Of a DNA stretch of 14,841 nt, positions 1 to 6,945 are shown piece after piece; the first letter of the stretch is position 1, and each line of letters begins with the position of its first letter. The DNA is from JAGLQQ01 sp043806135 (lineage in GTDB: Bacteria; Omnitrophota; Gorgyraeia; B26-G9), in the NCBI GenBank assembly GCA_043806135.1, contig JAZDHG010000017.1, forward strand, positions 1-14,841. Direction: 5' to 3'. The translations under genes and the position numbers were made by a program. The notes beneath the pieces were generated by a model. It saw only the letters and a list, made by a program, of their open reading frames with translations, made no database searches and was not told where the DNA came from.

Positions 1-2
1 AA

Positions 3-905
3 ATGAGCCGATTCTATTATTCTTTTAACAGTTATCTCAAGAAAAAATTCAAAAGCCGGGTGCAGCGTATCAGTCTGAATGCCGGGCTTAATTGTCCTAA
101 CCGGGACGGGACTTTCGGGTTTGAGGGCTGTTATTTCTGCAATGAAAAGGGATTTGTAAACTTTGACGATCCTCAAGTTTCACTTGATGCGCAGATACAA
201 ACATCGATTTCTTTTTTTAAAAAGCGTTTTAAAACAGAAAAATTTATCGCCTACTTTCAAAATGCCTCAAATACCCATGCCCCTGTGGAAAAGCTGCGCG
301 TTATATATGATAAAATAAAAAAATATCCTGAGTTTGTAGGGCTGTTTATCTCTACCAGACCGGACTGCATTGATGAACAGAAGCTGGATTTGATAAGTGA
401 ATATAAAGATAAATATGATGTTTGGATAGAATACGGCCTGCAGACCATACATGATAAGACGCTTGAATTTTTAAACCGCAAACATACATTTAAGCAGTTC
501 CAGCACGCTGTCGAATTAACGGCAGGACGGAAAATAAAAACAGCGGCGCATGTTATCCTCGGACTGCCGCATGAAACAAGGCAGGATATGATTCAAACAG
601 CAAAGGCATTGACAGAACTGGGGCTTGGCGGCGTAAAGCTGCATACATTTCATGTTTTAAGTGATACAGAAATTGCCCGCATGTACGGACAGGGAAAGAT
701 ATCTTTATTATCGGAAGAAGATTATGTGGAAATTGCCTGTGATTTCCTGGAAAGGCTCAGTCCTGAGTGTGTGATCATGCGGCTTGTTTCCAATGCCCGG
801 GAGGATGTGCTTATTGCACCTAACTGGATAAACCGCAAACAGGAAGTACTGCGCAAGATTGAAGAGGAATTTAAAAAAAGGAAAACGCGTCAAGGCTTTT
901 ATTAA
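3..905 (+). CDS. TIGR01212-family radical SAM protein (YhcC-like)
   Basis: This 300-residue protein is a radical SAM enzyme of the YhcC/TIGR01212 family. It should bind a 4Fe-4S cluster and S-adenosylmethionine in the cytoplasm; the substrate of this family is not firmly established. Three cysteines, C31, C43 and C46, give the family's C-x11-C-x2-C spacing, inside the characteristic stretch NCPNRDGTFGFEGCYFC. Other typical segments are WIEYGLQT, LNRKH and HVILGLPHET (residues about 141-192). The length matches full-length family members, so the gene looks complete although its ATG lies only two bases from the window edge and its ribosome binding site cannot be seen. It ends inside a 16-bp AT palindrome (896-911). 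Family assignment is confident; the physiological role is not. Confidence 0.93.
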   Translation: MSRFYYSFNSYLKKKFKSRVQRISLNAGLNCPNRDGTFGFEGCYFCNEKGFVNFDDPQVSLDAQIQTSISFFKKRFKTEKFIAYFQNASNTHAPVEKLRVIYDKIKKYPEFVGLFISTRPDCIDEQKLDLISEYKDKYDVWIEYGLQTIHDKTLEFLNRKHTFKQFQHAVELTAGRKIKTAAHVILGLPHETRQDMIQTAKALTELGLGGVKLHTFHVLSDTEIARMYGQGKISLLSEEDYVEIACDFLERLSPECVIMRLVSNAREDVLIAPNWINRKQEVLRKIEEEFKKRKTRQGFY

Positions 906-999
906 TAAAAGTATTATGAGTGGAATTTACATGTTTTATTCTGGTTTTATATCAAAGAGGTTTTTGAATATGTAGACTTTTTATTTTAAACTAAAGACC

Positions 1000-1015
1000 A
1001 CGGGCCTTAGCCCGT
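1000..1015. repeat. REP-like hairpin upstream of the GDT1 gene
   Basis: A GC-rich hairpin in otherwise AT-rich spacer (906-1048): arm ACGGGC (1000-1005), loop CTTA, arm GCCCGT (1010-1015), followed by GGGGG. The core (GGGC-YTTA-GCCC) is the same as that of the hairpin at 1475-1492, which suggests a dispersed repeat family. It lacks a U-tract, so it is a poor intrinsic terminator. It lies about 33 bases before the next start codon and could form in that mRNA leader. Nothing else was recognised in the spacer except the AT palindrome over the stop codon of the radical SAM gene. Confidence 0.55.
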
Positions 1016-1048
1016 AGGGGGTTCCATAAGAGAAAGAAAGGGGTTTTT

Positions 1049-1321
1049 ATGGATTGGAAAATATTTTTTGCTACTTTCGGGACAATATTTCTCGCGGAAT
1101 TGGGAGATAAAACACAGCTTGCGAACTTAAGTCTTGCGGCAAAGTCAAAATCATGGTTTTGTGTTTTTTCTGCTTCAGTGTGCGCATTTGCCCTGGTAAC
1201 CCTGATCACGGTTTCACTCGGCAAGGTGCTGGGTGAGTTCCTGCGGCCCGATTTAGTGCGTTATGCGGGAGCGTCATTGTTTATTATTGTCGGTATCCTG
1301 ATGTTCTTGGGAAAAGTTTAG
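1049..1321 (+). CDS. single-domain GDT1/TMEM165 (UPF0016) family cation transporter
   Basis: A 90-residue inner-membrane protein of the UPF0016 family, whose studied members export or exchange divalent cations (Mn2+ or Ca2+) against protons. The signature E-x-G-D-K-T is present as AELGDKTQLANLSLAAK at about residues 15-31. Hydrophobic segments cover about residues 3-16, 34-58 and 70-89, giving about three membrane helices. Most family members are about 190 residues with two inverted copies of this domain. This protein has one copy, so it must pair with itself or with a second half encoded elsewhere; no partner half is visible nearby. The ATG is preceded by AAAGGGG five bases upstream, which fixes the start. 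It stands alone between two hairpin-bearing spacers. Confidence 0.88.
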   Translation: MDWKIFFATFGTIFLAELGDKTQLANLSLAAKSKSWFCVFSASVCAFALVTLITVSLGKVLGEFLRPDLVRYAGASLFIIVGILMFLGKV

Positions 1322-1401
1322 GTGTAAACAATATTAGCAAATTATGCTGACTTAAAATCTTAGTTATAAGAAATTGAATAGTTGCCGATAAATCTGTGGT
1401 T

Positions 1402-1461
1402 ATCCCGCATGCTTTGAAAACCCCAGCTTTTAAGCTGGGGATGAAAGCAACTCTGCGGGAT
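1402..1461. repeat. nested three-tier hairpin (REP/BIME-like)
   Basis: Three stems nest around one centre: ATCCCGCA (1402-1409) with TGCGGGAT (1454-1461), TGCTTT (1410-1415) with AAAGCA (1444-1449), and CCCCAGCTT (1421-1429) with AAGCTGGGG (1432-1440). All are perfect; an asymmetric GAAAA bulge sits on the left and ATG and ACTC on the right. It lies in the 378-base spacer after the GDT1 gene. There is no downstream T-run, so it is not a classical terminator. The architecture resembles REP elements mobilised by RAYT transposases or an IS200/IS605-type end, but no transposase is in the window. Confidence 0.7.
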
Positions 1462-1464
1462 TCC

Positions 1465-1497
1465 GCTCAGAAACCCCGGGCTTTAGCCCGGGTGAGC
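1465..1497. repeat. second REP-like hairpin with the same bulge architecture
   Basis: Outer stem GCTCA (1465-1469) pairs with TGAGC (1493-1497). Inner stem CCCGGGC (1475-1481) pairs with GCCCGGG (1486-1492) around loop TTTA. A left-side GAAAC bulge sits between the stems at the position where its neighbour at 1402-1461 has GAAAA. The two hairpins are separated by three bases, like paired REP elements in a BIME. Between here and the next gene (1498-1699) I see only a 12-bp perfect palindrome, ACTTGCGCAAGT (1566-1577), a possible operator, and AT-rich sequence. Confidence 0.65.
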
Positions 1498-1565
1498 TTC
1501 ATTTGTTTTTAAATCTGTGATAATTTGTGTGTGGAGAAAAATGGGCAGCTTCCGCTTAGAAATTA

Positions 1566-1577
1566 ACTTGCGCAAGT
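1566..1577. promoter_or_regulatory. 12-bp perfect palindrome, possible operator
   Basis: ACTTGCGCAAGT reads identically on both strands and lies 122 bases before the HD-GYP start codon. A dimeric regulator site is possible, but no promoter elements next to it are clear and no second copy was seen. Confidence 0.25.
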
Positions 1578-1699
1578 CCATCTCTGGATATACAATGAAA
1601 TATAACATAAAATTACATGTCCTGAAAACGCGGCATAAGCAAAAGCGATAAGGAAAGAACTAAGGGAAAATAGGAAATTTTTATAGCAGGGAATAATTT

Positions 1700-3712
1700 A
1701 TGGACATAACTATTTTTCATCTGCCGTCCTTTTTGACCGGATTAGGCACTCTTTTTCTCGGTCTTTTCGTGTTATCTCAGAACAGGTCTTCTGAATTAAG
1801 CCGCAGTTTTTTTATGCTTTGCCTTAGTGTTGTTATCTGGCAGTTTGGAAATGTTTTAAGCTGGGCCTCAAGATCAGACTATGACACTGTCTTCTGGGGC
1901 AGAGTGCTTTATATCGGGGTAAGTTTTATTCCGTCTTTTTATTATCATTTCTCTGTAGAATTCAATAAAATAAAAAAAAGAGAGAATCTTGTTCCGCTGA
2001 TATATTTATTGAGCGTTTTTCTTATGTTTTTTCTGCTGCGCAATGATTTTATAACCGGATCATATGCGACAGGCTGGGGGTCACATCTGGTGGTCGGACC
2101 CAGCCACAAGATATATCTGATGTTATGGTTTATACCTTTGCTGCTTGCCTCTTTTAATTTTAACTCGGGCTACAGGAATGCTGTTTCGTCTTTTGAAAAA
2201 CAGCGCCGCAGGTTTATTTTTGTATGCTATGCGATATCGGCTTTGGCTATAGTGGATTTCCTGCCGAGTTATAAAATAAGTGTTCCTTTCCCGCTGGGGT
2301 TTATTCCCATGATGTTTTTTATCGCATCAACGGCATATGCCATTGTCCGCTACCGCATTCTGGATATCAATGTGATCTTAAAGCGGGTATCGATAATAAC
2401 CTTTCTGGCAATTGCCGGAGCGATATTTATCTATATAGCATCATTTTATCTGCAGCCTAATCTGGTTAGGATCTGGGGAGAAAAGTGGGTATTTTTCCCT
2501 GTTTCTATTTCTTTTTTGATCGGGTTCAGCTTGTTCAGGCTGATCGCAATTGTCAGAGAATCAGAAGAACAGGAGCTTTCCAAGCAGTTTTCTTACAGAT
2601 ATCTTCTTAAAAGACAGGCAGAACGTTTCTCACGTGTACGTAATATGAAAGAACTGTTGAGCTATCTTATCCGGGACCTGAGCAGCTGGGTGCGCCTGGA
2701 TTATGTGGGAGTTATGGCCTGGGAAGACAGTACAATGGGATTTGTATTGATCAAGGACCTGACCAGAACAAAAAATAGAAAGAAAATCCCGATCGGCATT
2801 AAACTGCTGCAGGACCATCCGCTTGTAGTTGAGATATTAAGGACTCGCAAGCCGCTGGTCTGCAGTGAATTGAAATACTATTTGGAGACCAAGGCGGCGA
2901 CTTTGGAAGAAATGGACTTTATTACCAGTATTACCGATGAAATGCAGCGCCTTGGCGCGGAGATCACCATACCCTGTTTTTGCGAGGACAAGCTTTTGGC
3001 CCTGGTAAATTTGGGCCGGAAATTAACGGCCACTACGACGATAACAAGAGATGATCTGGAGCTGTTTTTATCACTATCAAGCCATGTTGGGCGGACTATA
3101 CAGGGTTTCAGGCTCAAAGATGAAAAGATACAGCTTATTGTCGCCTCTCAAAATATCTTGATCACAGCCATTGAAGCCAAAGACAGCTATACCCGCGGCC
3201 ATACAGACAGGGTAGCCGAATATTCTCAGCTTATCGGAAAGCAGCTTGAAAAACTGCTGCGCCATTATCCCAACGGCCTGTCTAATCTAAAATGGGCAGC
3301 CCAGCTGCATGATGTGGGCAAGATCGGGATCTCGGATACGATTTTATTGAAAAAAGAACCTTTAGGGCCGAAAGAATGGGACATTATCCGGGAGCATCCT
3401 ATAAACGGGCTGAATATTGTAAGCCCGATGCGGGAGTGGCTGGGCGATGATATCTGCGCGGGTATTCTGCACCATCATGAAAATTATGACGGCACAGGCT
3501 ATCCTGCTCATCAGAAAAAAGAAGATATCCACCTTTTTGCCCGAATTATCCGCGTTGCCGACGCGTATGACGCGATGATCCTGGACCGGCCCTACCGGTC
3601 ATCTTTGCCCAAGGAAGATATTATTGCTGAACTCATAAAACATAAGGGCACTTATTTTGATCCGAGCATTGTAAATATCATGCTTGAGTTATATAATAAT
3701 GGGGAAATATAG
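1700..3712 (+). CDS. membrane-bound GAF-HD-GYP cyclic-di-GMP phosphodiesterase
   Basis: A 670-residue signalling protein predicted to hydrolyse c-di-GMP at the inner membrane. Residues about 1-225 form a multi-helix module like the 7TM N-terminal region found on histidine kinases, ending in the typical AYAIVRYRILDINVILKR. Two more helices follow (about 230-250 and 258-280). Residues about 305-470 fit a GAF domain. The HD-GYP domain covers about 480-665, with HTDRVAEYS, HDVGKIG (H537, D538), REHP, HHHENYDGTGYP (GYP at 600-602) and RVADAYDAM, so the metal-binding and signature residues are present and activity is expected. There is no GGDEF or receiver domain. The ATG follows AGCAGGGAATAATTT, a modest ribosome binding site. 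Any signal would be sensed by the membrane or GAF part; the ligand is unknown. Confidence 0.93.
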   Translation: MDITIFHLPSFLTGLGTLFLGLFVLSQNRSSELSRSFFMLCLSVVIWQFGNVLSWASRSDYDTVFWGRVLYIGVSFIPSFYYHFSVEFNKIKKRENLVPLIYLLSVFLMFFLLRNDFITGSYATGWGSHLVVGPSHKIYLMLWFIPLLLASFNFNSGYRNAVSSFEKQRRRFIFVCYAISALAIVDFLPSYKISVPFPLGFIPMMFFIASTAYAIVRYRILDINVILKRVSIITFLAIAGAIFIYIASFYLQPNLVRIWGEKWVFFPVSISFLIGFSLFRLIAIVRESEEQELSKQFSYRYLLKRQAERFSRVRNMKELLSYLIRDLSSWVRLDYVGVMAWEDSTMGFVLIKDLTRTKNRKKIPIGIKLLQDHPLVVEILRTRKPLVCSELKYYLETKAATLEEMDFITSITDEMQRLGAEITIPCFCEDKLLALVNLGRKLTATTTITRDDLELFLSLSSHVGRTIQGFRLKDEKIQLIVASQNILITAIEAKDSYTRGHTDRVAEYSQLIGKQLEKLLRHYPNGLSNLKWAAQLHDVGKIGISDTILLKKEPLGPKEWDIIREHPINGLNIVSPMREWLGDDICAGILHHHENYDGTGYPAHQKKEDIHLFARIIRVADAYDAMILDRPYRSSLPKEDIIAELIKHKGTYFDPSIVNIMLELYNNGEI

Positions 3713-3727
3713 AAGTATTATTTTTAT

Positions 3728-3838
3728 GTTACTAATGGTTACCATAGGTTAATAAAGGTTACAAAGAGTTTCCAGAAAGATTATAAATGCATGTAACCTA
3801 TTAGCAACTGTTTGTAACATTTAGTAACCCTTAGTAAC
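3728..3838. repeat. inverted pair of 10-bp phased GTTAC-unit arrays
   Basis: GTTAC-type units start at 3728, 3738, 3748, 3758 and 3768, exactly 10 bp apart (GTTACTAATG, GTTACCATAG, GTTAATAAAG, GTTACAAAGA, GTTTCCAGAA). On the opposite strand the same unit recurs at 3838, 3828, 3818, 3808 and 3797 (GTTACTAAGG, GTTACTAAAT, GTTACAAACA, GTTGCTAATAG, then GTTAC), with 10-11 bp spacing. Looser copies lie at 3846-3850 and 3859-3863. The two arms face each other around a centre near 3780 and would form an imperfect long hairpin in RNA, or a helically phased protein-binding array in DNA. The element begins 15 bases after the HD-GYP stop codon. Confidence 0.8.
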
Positions 3839-3883
3839 TAATTAAGTAATATAACTCAGTAACTATTTTTAAACAAGTAAATC

Positions 3884-3995
3884 GTCCGGGTGCAAAGCGC
3901 ACAGGGTAAATTCTTATAAAATTTACCCTGCAGCACCACGGACATAAATTCGCACAGATTACTTATGTCGCGCGGAAGCTCCATAAGTAATGTGC
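3884..3995 (+). ncRNA. structured 5' leader, candidate cis-regulatory RNA
   Basis: Two structured modules precede the outer-membrane protein gene. Module 1 has outer stem GTCCGGGTGC (3884-3893) with GCACCACGGAC (3933-3943, one bulged A), enclosing an inner perfect 11-bp stem CAGGGTAAATT (3902-3912) with AATTTACCCTG (3920-3930); the stems are joined by AAAGCGCA on one side and CA on the other. Module 2 pairs ATTACTTATG (3958-3967) with CATAAGTAAT (3982-3991), extended by GCAC/GTGC (3952-3955/3992-3995), with a 14-base loop. A strong ribosome binding site AAAGGAGGGG follows at 4002-4011. I could not match it to a known riboswitch class. It may be a riboregulator, a thermosensor, or a repeat element. 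Confidence 0.5.
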
Positions 3996-4013
3996 TCATT
4001 TAAAGGAGGGGAT

Positions 4014-5720
4014 ATGTTTGTAAAGCTTTTTAGGGTAATGTTTGTTTTGCTGGTCGTGTTTTGTCTGATTCAATTATTTGCCGCGACGGATGCTTTTTGC
4101 TTTGACCGGTTCTTTGTCGGCGCGCGGGCTCTGGGCATGGGCGGTGCGAATGTCGCGTCTGTAAATGATAATTCCGCGCAGTATTACAATCCGGCGGCGT
4201 TCGGGTTTTTCTCCCTGCGCAACAGAGAGAGGGTTCTTGTAGAAGATAAAAAGAATCAAAAGCAGGTTGAAGAACAGGCCATGGATAAAGAACCGCAGTC
4301 GGAGCTGGATGCTTTTAGCGATGATGTAAAAGGCAAGACCAAGGAAGCAAAAAAGAAAGAAGCAGCTAAGCAGGCAAAAAAACCCAAACAGAAAAACCCT
4401 ATTTCCCAAAAAGGTAAAACAAAGATAAAACATTCAAAACTCGCTGTGGACAATAACAATCTGGGCGCGCGGGATTTCCGGGTCGGCGCTTATGCGGGTA
4501 TTGGATACAGACTGCATGAAAATATGGGACAACTGCTTGATGACCTTTCCAGTATTGATACGCTGGAGCTAAGTACTGACACTATGGAAGACGCCAATGA
4601 TGTGAAAAACGTGATGAAAGTCGCCGAAGTTTTAAACAGAATCGATTCACCCGGCAATGCGATCACGATCAATGCCAGTGCCGGCGGATCTGTGGGCATG
4701 GGGCATTTTGCTATCGGCGGATACGGTTTTTTGCAGGCAAATGCCAGGGTTATTAGTGTTGATACTACGAATCTCGGTATTTCCGGTTCTGCCGATCCAG
4801 CTGATTTCAGTGATGATGTCGCTGCTATTGTTCTGCCTGGAGATGACGGACTAACATCGTTATTTACTGATGCACAGGTAACACAACTTCAAACTGCTGG
4901 TTTAAGTCTTGCAGCTATTCAAAACCTTGACTTTGCAGCGCGCCAGGCAGGTGTCAGCCAGACAGATCTGCAGGGGACAGTAGATATTCTTGATTCAGTT
5001 GTGCAGCAGGCTGGGGCTGGAGGGGGAAATCTTGAAGATAATACTACTTCAGCATCTCTGGAAGGGTTTGGACTGGTTGAGATACCGCTGTCTTATGGAA
5101 AGGCCTTGAATGACAATTTATCTATTGGAGGCAATATCAAGTTAATGCAGGGTTCTGTTTACGGGACTGAAGTAGTGGTCTTTAATAAAAACTCAGGAGA
5201 TATCCTTGATGATGCGGATAAGAATTATAAAGAATCCGATGCCCTCGGAGTTGATCTGGGAGCAATGTACCGGATAAAGAGACTTAATTTCGGACTTGTC
5301 GCCCGCAATATAAATTCTCCGGAATTTGAAGGGCCGACTGTTGCCGGGAGAAAATTCAGCGATGTCACGCTTGATCCCTCAGTTACGGCCGGAGCGGCTT
5401 TTATCCCTTACGAGGGATTTACTTTAGAAGCTGATTATGATATTACCAAACAGGAAACCATGTTTGCCGGCTATGACGCGCAGTATTTTTCTATGGGAGC
5501 GGAATGGCTTTTCCTGCGCTTTTTAGCCTTTCGCGCCGGTGCATATAAAAATATGGCGGAAAGTGATATCGGCCTGGTTTATACAGCCGGGATAGGTCTG
5601 GATTTGATAGGCATACATCTTGACCTTGCCGGCGCTTATTCCAGCGATGAAGGGACCTTTGACGGCAATGATTATCCTCTGGAAAGTTATGTGCAGTTGA
5701 AATTAAGCATAGGGTTCTAA
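4014..5720 (+). CDS. TraF/FadL-like outer-membrane beta-barrel protein
   Basis: A 568-residue exported protein with a hydrophobic signal peptide (about residues 4-28), followed by RFFVGARALGMGGANVASV and a NSAQYYNPAA segment. This N-terminus is typical of the TraF-type/FadL-like outer-membrane family often labelled conjugal transfer protein TraF (PF13729). No other conjugation gene is present, so a transfer role is not implied. The C-terminal third has alternating strand patterns and ends in ...LKLSIGF, the terminal aromatic residue used for barrel assembly. Residues about 79-142 are a very charged Lys/Glu-rich insert, unlike a barrel strand and probably a periplasmic or surface loop. I chose ATG 4014 over the in-frame ATG at 3990 because AAAGGAGGGG directly precedes it and because 3990 lies inside a hairpin stem. 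The transported substrate is unknown. Confidence 0.78.
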   Translation: MFVKLFRVMFVLLVVFCLIQLFAATDAFCFDRFFVGARALGMGGANVASVNDNSAQYYNPAAFGFFSLRNRERVLVEDKKNQKQVEEQAMDKEPQSELDAFSDDVKGKTKEAKKKEAAKQAKKPKQKNPISQKGKTKIKHSKLAVDNNNLGARDFRVGAYAGIGYRLHENMGQLLDDLSSIDTLELSTDTMEDANDVKNVMKVAEVLNRIDSPGNAITINASAGGSVGMGHFAIGGYGFLQANARVISVDTTNLGISGSADPADFSDDVAAIVLPGDDGLTSLFTDAQVTQLQTAGLSLAAIQNLDFAARQAGVSQTDLQGTVDILDSVVQQAGAGGGNLEDNTTSASLEGFGLVEIPLSYGKALNDNLSIGGNIKLMQGSVYGTEVVVFNKNSGDILDDADKNYKESDALGVDLGAMYRIKRLNFGLVARNINSPEFEGPTVAGRKFSDVTLDPSVTAGAAFIPYEGFTLEADYDITKQETMFAGYDAQYFSMGAEWLFLRFLAFRAGAYKNMAESDIGLVYTAGIGLDLIGIHLDLAGAYSSDEGTFDGNDYPLESYVQLKLSIGF

Positions 5721-5837
5721 TTGTAAAAAGTTTATCAGAGCCAAGTTTATGCAAAAAGAGTTATAGTGAACAAAATAATTTTCCATCACCTGTGTATAGA
5801 AATGTTTTTTGGTGAAATGAATTTGTCCGTATTGAGC

Positions 5838-5863
5838 TAAAGCCAGGGAAGGCCCTGGCTTTA
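5838..5863 (+). terminator. strong hairpin between the barrel gene and msrAB
   Basis: A perfect 11-bp stem, TAAAGCCAGGG (5838-5848) with CCCTGGCTTTA (5853-5863), with loop AAGG. It is followed by TGCTTTCT and not by a clean U-run. It probably terminates the upstream barrel transcript, but it also ends only about nine bases before the GGGAGGCGGGG ribosome binding site of the next gene, so it could act as an attenuator in read-through mRNA. Confidence 0.55.
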
Positions 5864-5885
5864 TGCTTTCTAGGGAGGCGGGGAT

Positions 5886-6938
5886 ATGCGTAAATATATA
5901 ATACTGGTCATGATGTTAATACTGGGGGTTGTTATGGCCGAAAATAATTCTTTTGCAAAGGAAAATCTGGGAATAGCTACCTTTGCCGGAGGCTGTTTCT
6001 GGTGCATGGAGGCTCCTTTTGAAAAAACAGACGGAGTTATCGAAGTTATAAGCGGATATACCGGAGGCACGGGGGAAGATCCGAATTATGAAAACTATGC
6101 CCAAAAAGGGCATCTGGAGGCAATTCAGATAAAGTATGATGCCTCAAAAGTCAGCTATGCGCAATTGCTTGATGTGTTCTGGCGCCAGATAGACCCGACT
6201 GACAGCGGGGGCCAGTTTGCGGACAGAGGGCATTATTATACCTCGGCTGTTTTTTATCACAATGAAGAGCAGAGAAAACTGGCTCTTAAATCTAAGGCTG
6301 ATTTGGAGAAATCCGGCAGGTTTGATAAGCCGGTTGTAACCCCTGTAATTCCTGCGGCAAAATTTTACAAGGCAGAGGAGTATCATCAGGACTATTATAA
6401 GAAAAGCCGGAAAAGGTATAAAAATTACCGGTCCGGTTCCGGCCGGGATTTTTTTTTAGAAAAAATATGGGGAAAGAAAAAAATGAAGCCGGAAGATACA
6501 CACTTAAATAAGCCGGGTAATGCGCAATTGCGCAGTGAGCTTACGCCCTTGCAATATAATGTCACGCAGGAATGCGGAACAGAGAGGCCATATGATAACG
6601 CTTACTGGGATAATAAAAAGGATGGTATCTATGTAGATATCGTTTCCGGTGAAGCATTGTTCAGTTCTAAAGATAAATATGAGTCCAAAACCGGATGGCC
6701 GAGTTTTACCAAACCTCTTGAAAAAGATAATATCGTTCAAAAAGAAGACAGGAAATTGTTTTCGGTGAGAACGGAAATAAGGAGCAAAAAAGCCGATTCC
6801 CACCTCGGGCATGTTTTTAATGACGGGCCCGCCCCTGCGGGAGAACGCTATTGCATGAATTCGGCGGCATTGCGGTTTATCCCGAAAGAAGACTTGGAAA
6901 AAGAAGGGTATGCAAAATATAAAAAGCTGTTTGAATAG
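5886..6938 (+). CDS. msrAB: exported bifunctional methionine sulfoxide reductase MsrA-MsrB
   Basis: A 350-residue fusion that reduces both S- and R-methionine sulfoxide in oxidised proteins. The N-terminal stretch (residues about 3-25, hydrophobic, ending near NNSFAKEN) looks like a signal peptide, so it acts in the periplasm or outside the inner membrane. MsrA spans about 28-190, with catalytic C37 in GGCFWC and the conserved EEYHQDYY. MsrB spans about 210-340, with GWPSF, SHLGHVFNDGP and catalytic C323 in RYCMNSAALRF. C230 in TQECGTE is placed to act as the resolving cysteine. The CxxC pairs that bind zinc in many MsrB proteins are absent, as in many fused forms. No thioredoxin-like domain is fused, so an external periplasmic reductant is needed. 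GGGAGGCGGGG precedes the ATG. It is convergent with the next gene. Confidence 0.95.
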   Translation: MRKYIILVMMLILGVVMAENNSFAKENLGIATFAGGCFWCMEAPFEKTDGVIEVISGYTGGTGEDPNYENYAQKGHLEAIQIKYDASKVSYAQLLDVFWRQIDPTDSGGQFADRGHYYTSAVFYHNEEQRKLALKSKADLEKSGRFDKPVVTPVIPAAKFYKAEEYHQDYYKKSRKRYKNYRSGSGRDFFLEKIWGKKKMKPEDTHLNKPGNAQLRSELTPLQYNVTQECGTERPYDNAYWDNKKDGIYVDIVSGEALFSSKDKYESKTGWPSFTKPLEKDNIVQKEDRKLFSVRTEIRSKKADSHLGHVFNDGPAPAGERYCMNSAALRFIPKEDLEKEGYAKYKKLFE

Positions 6939-6945
6939 CCGGTCT

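Noticed and set aside
3884..3943. A c-di-GMP (GEMM-I) riboswitch, prompted by CGCACAGGGTAAA and the nearby HD-GYP gene.
   Set aside because: The match is limited to a short segment; the second conserved helix and the GACGCAAAGCC-type core are missing.
3990..4013. The upstream in-frame ATG for the TraF-like protein.
   Set aside because: It adds eight non-signal-like residues (MCSFKGGD), lies inside a hairpin stem, and the strong AAAGGAGGGG site serves ATG 4014.
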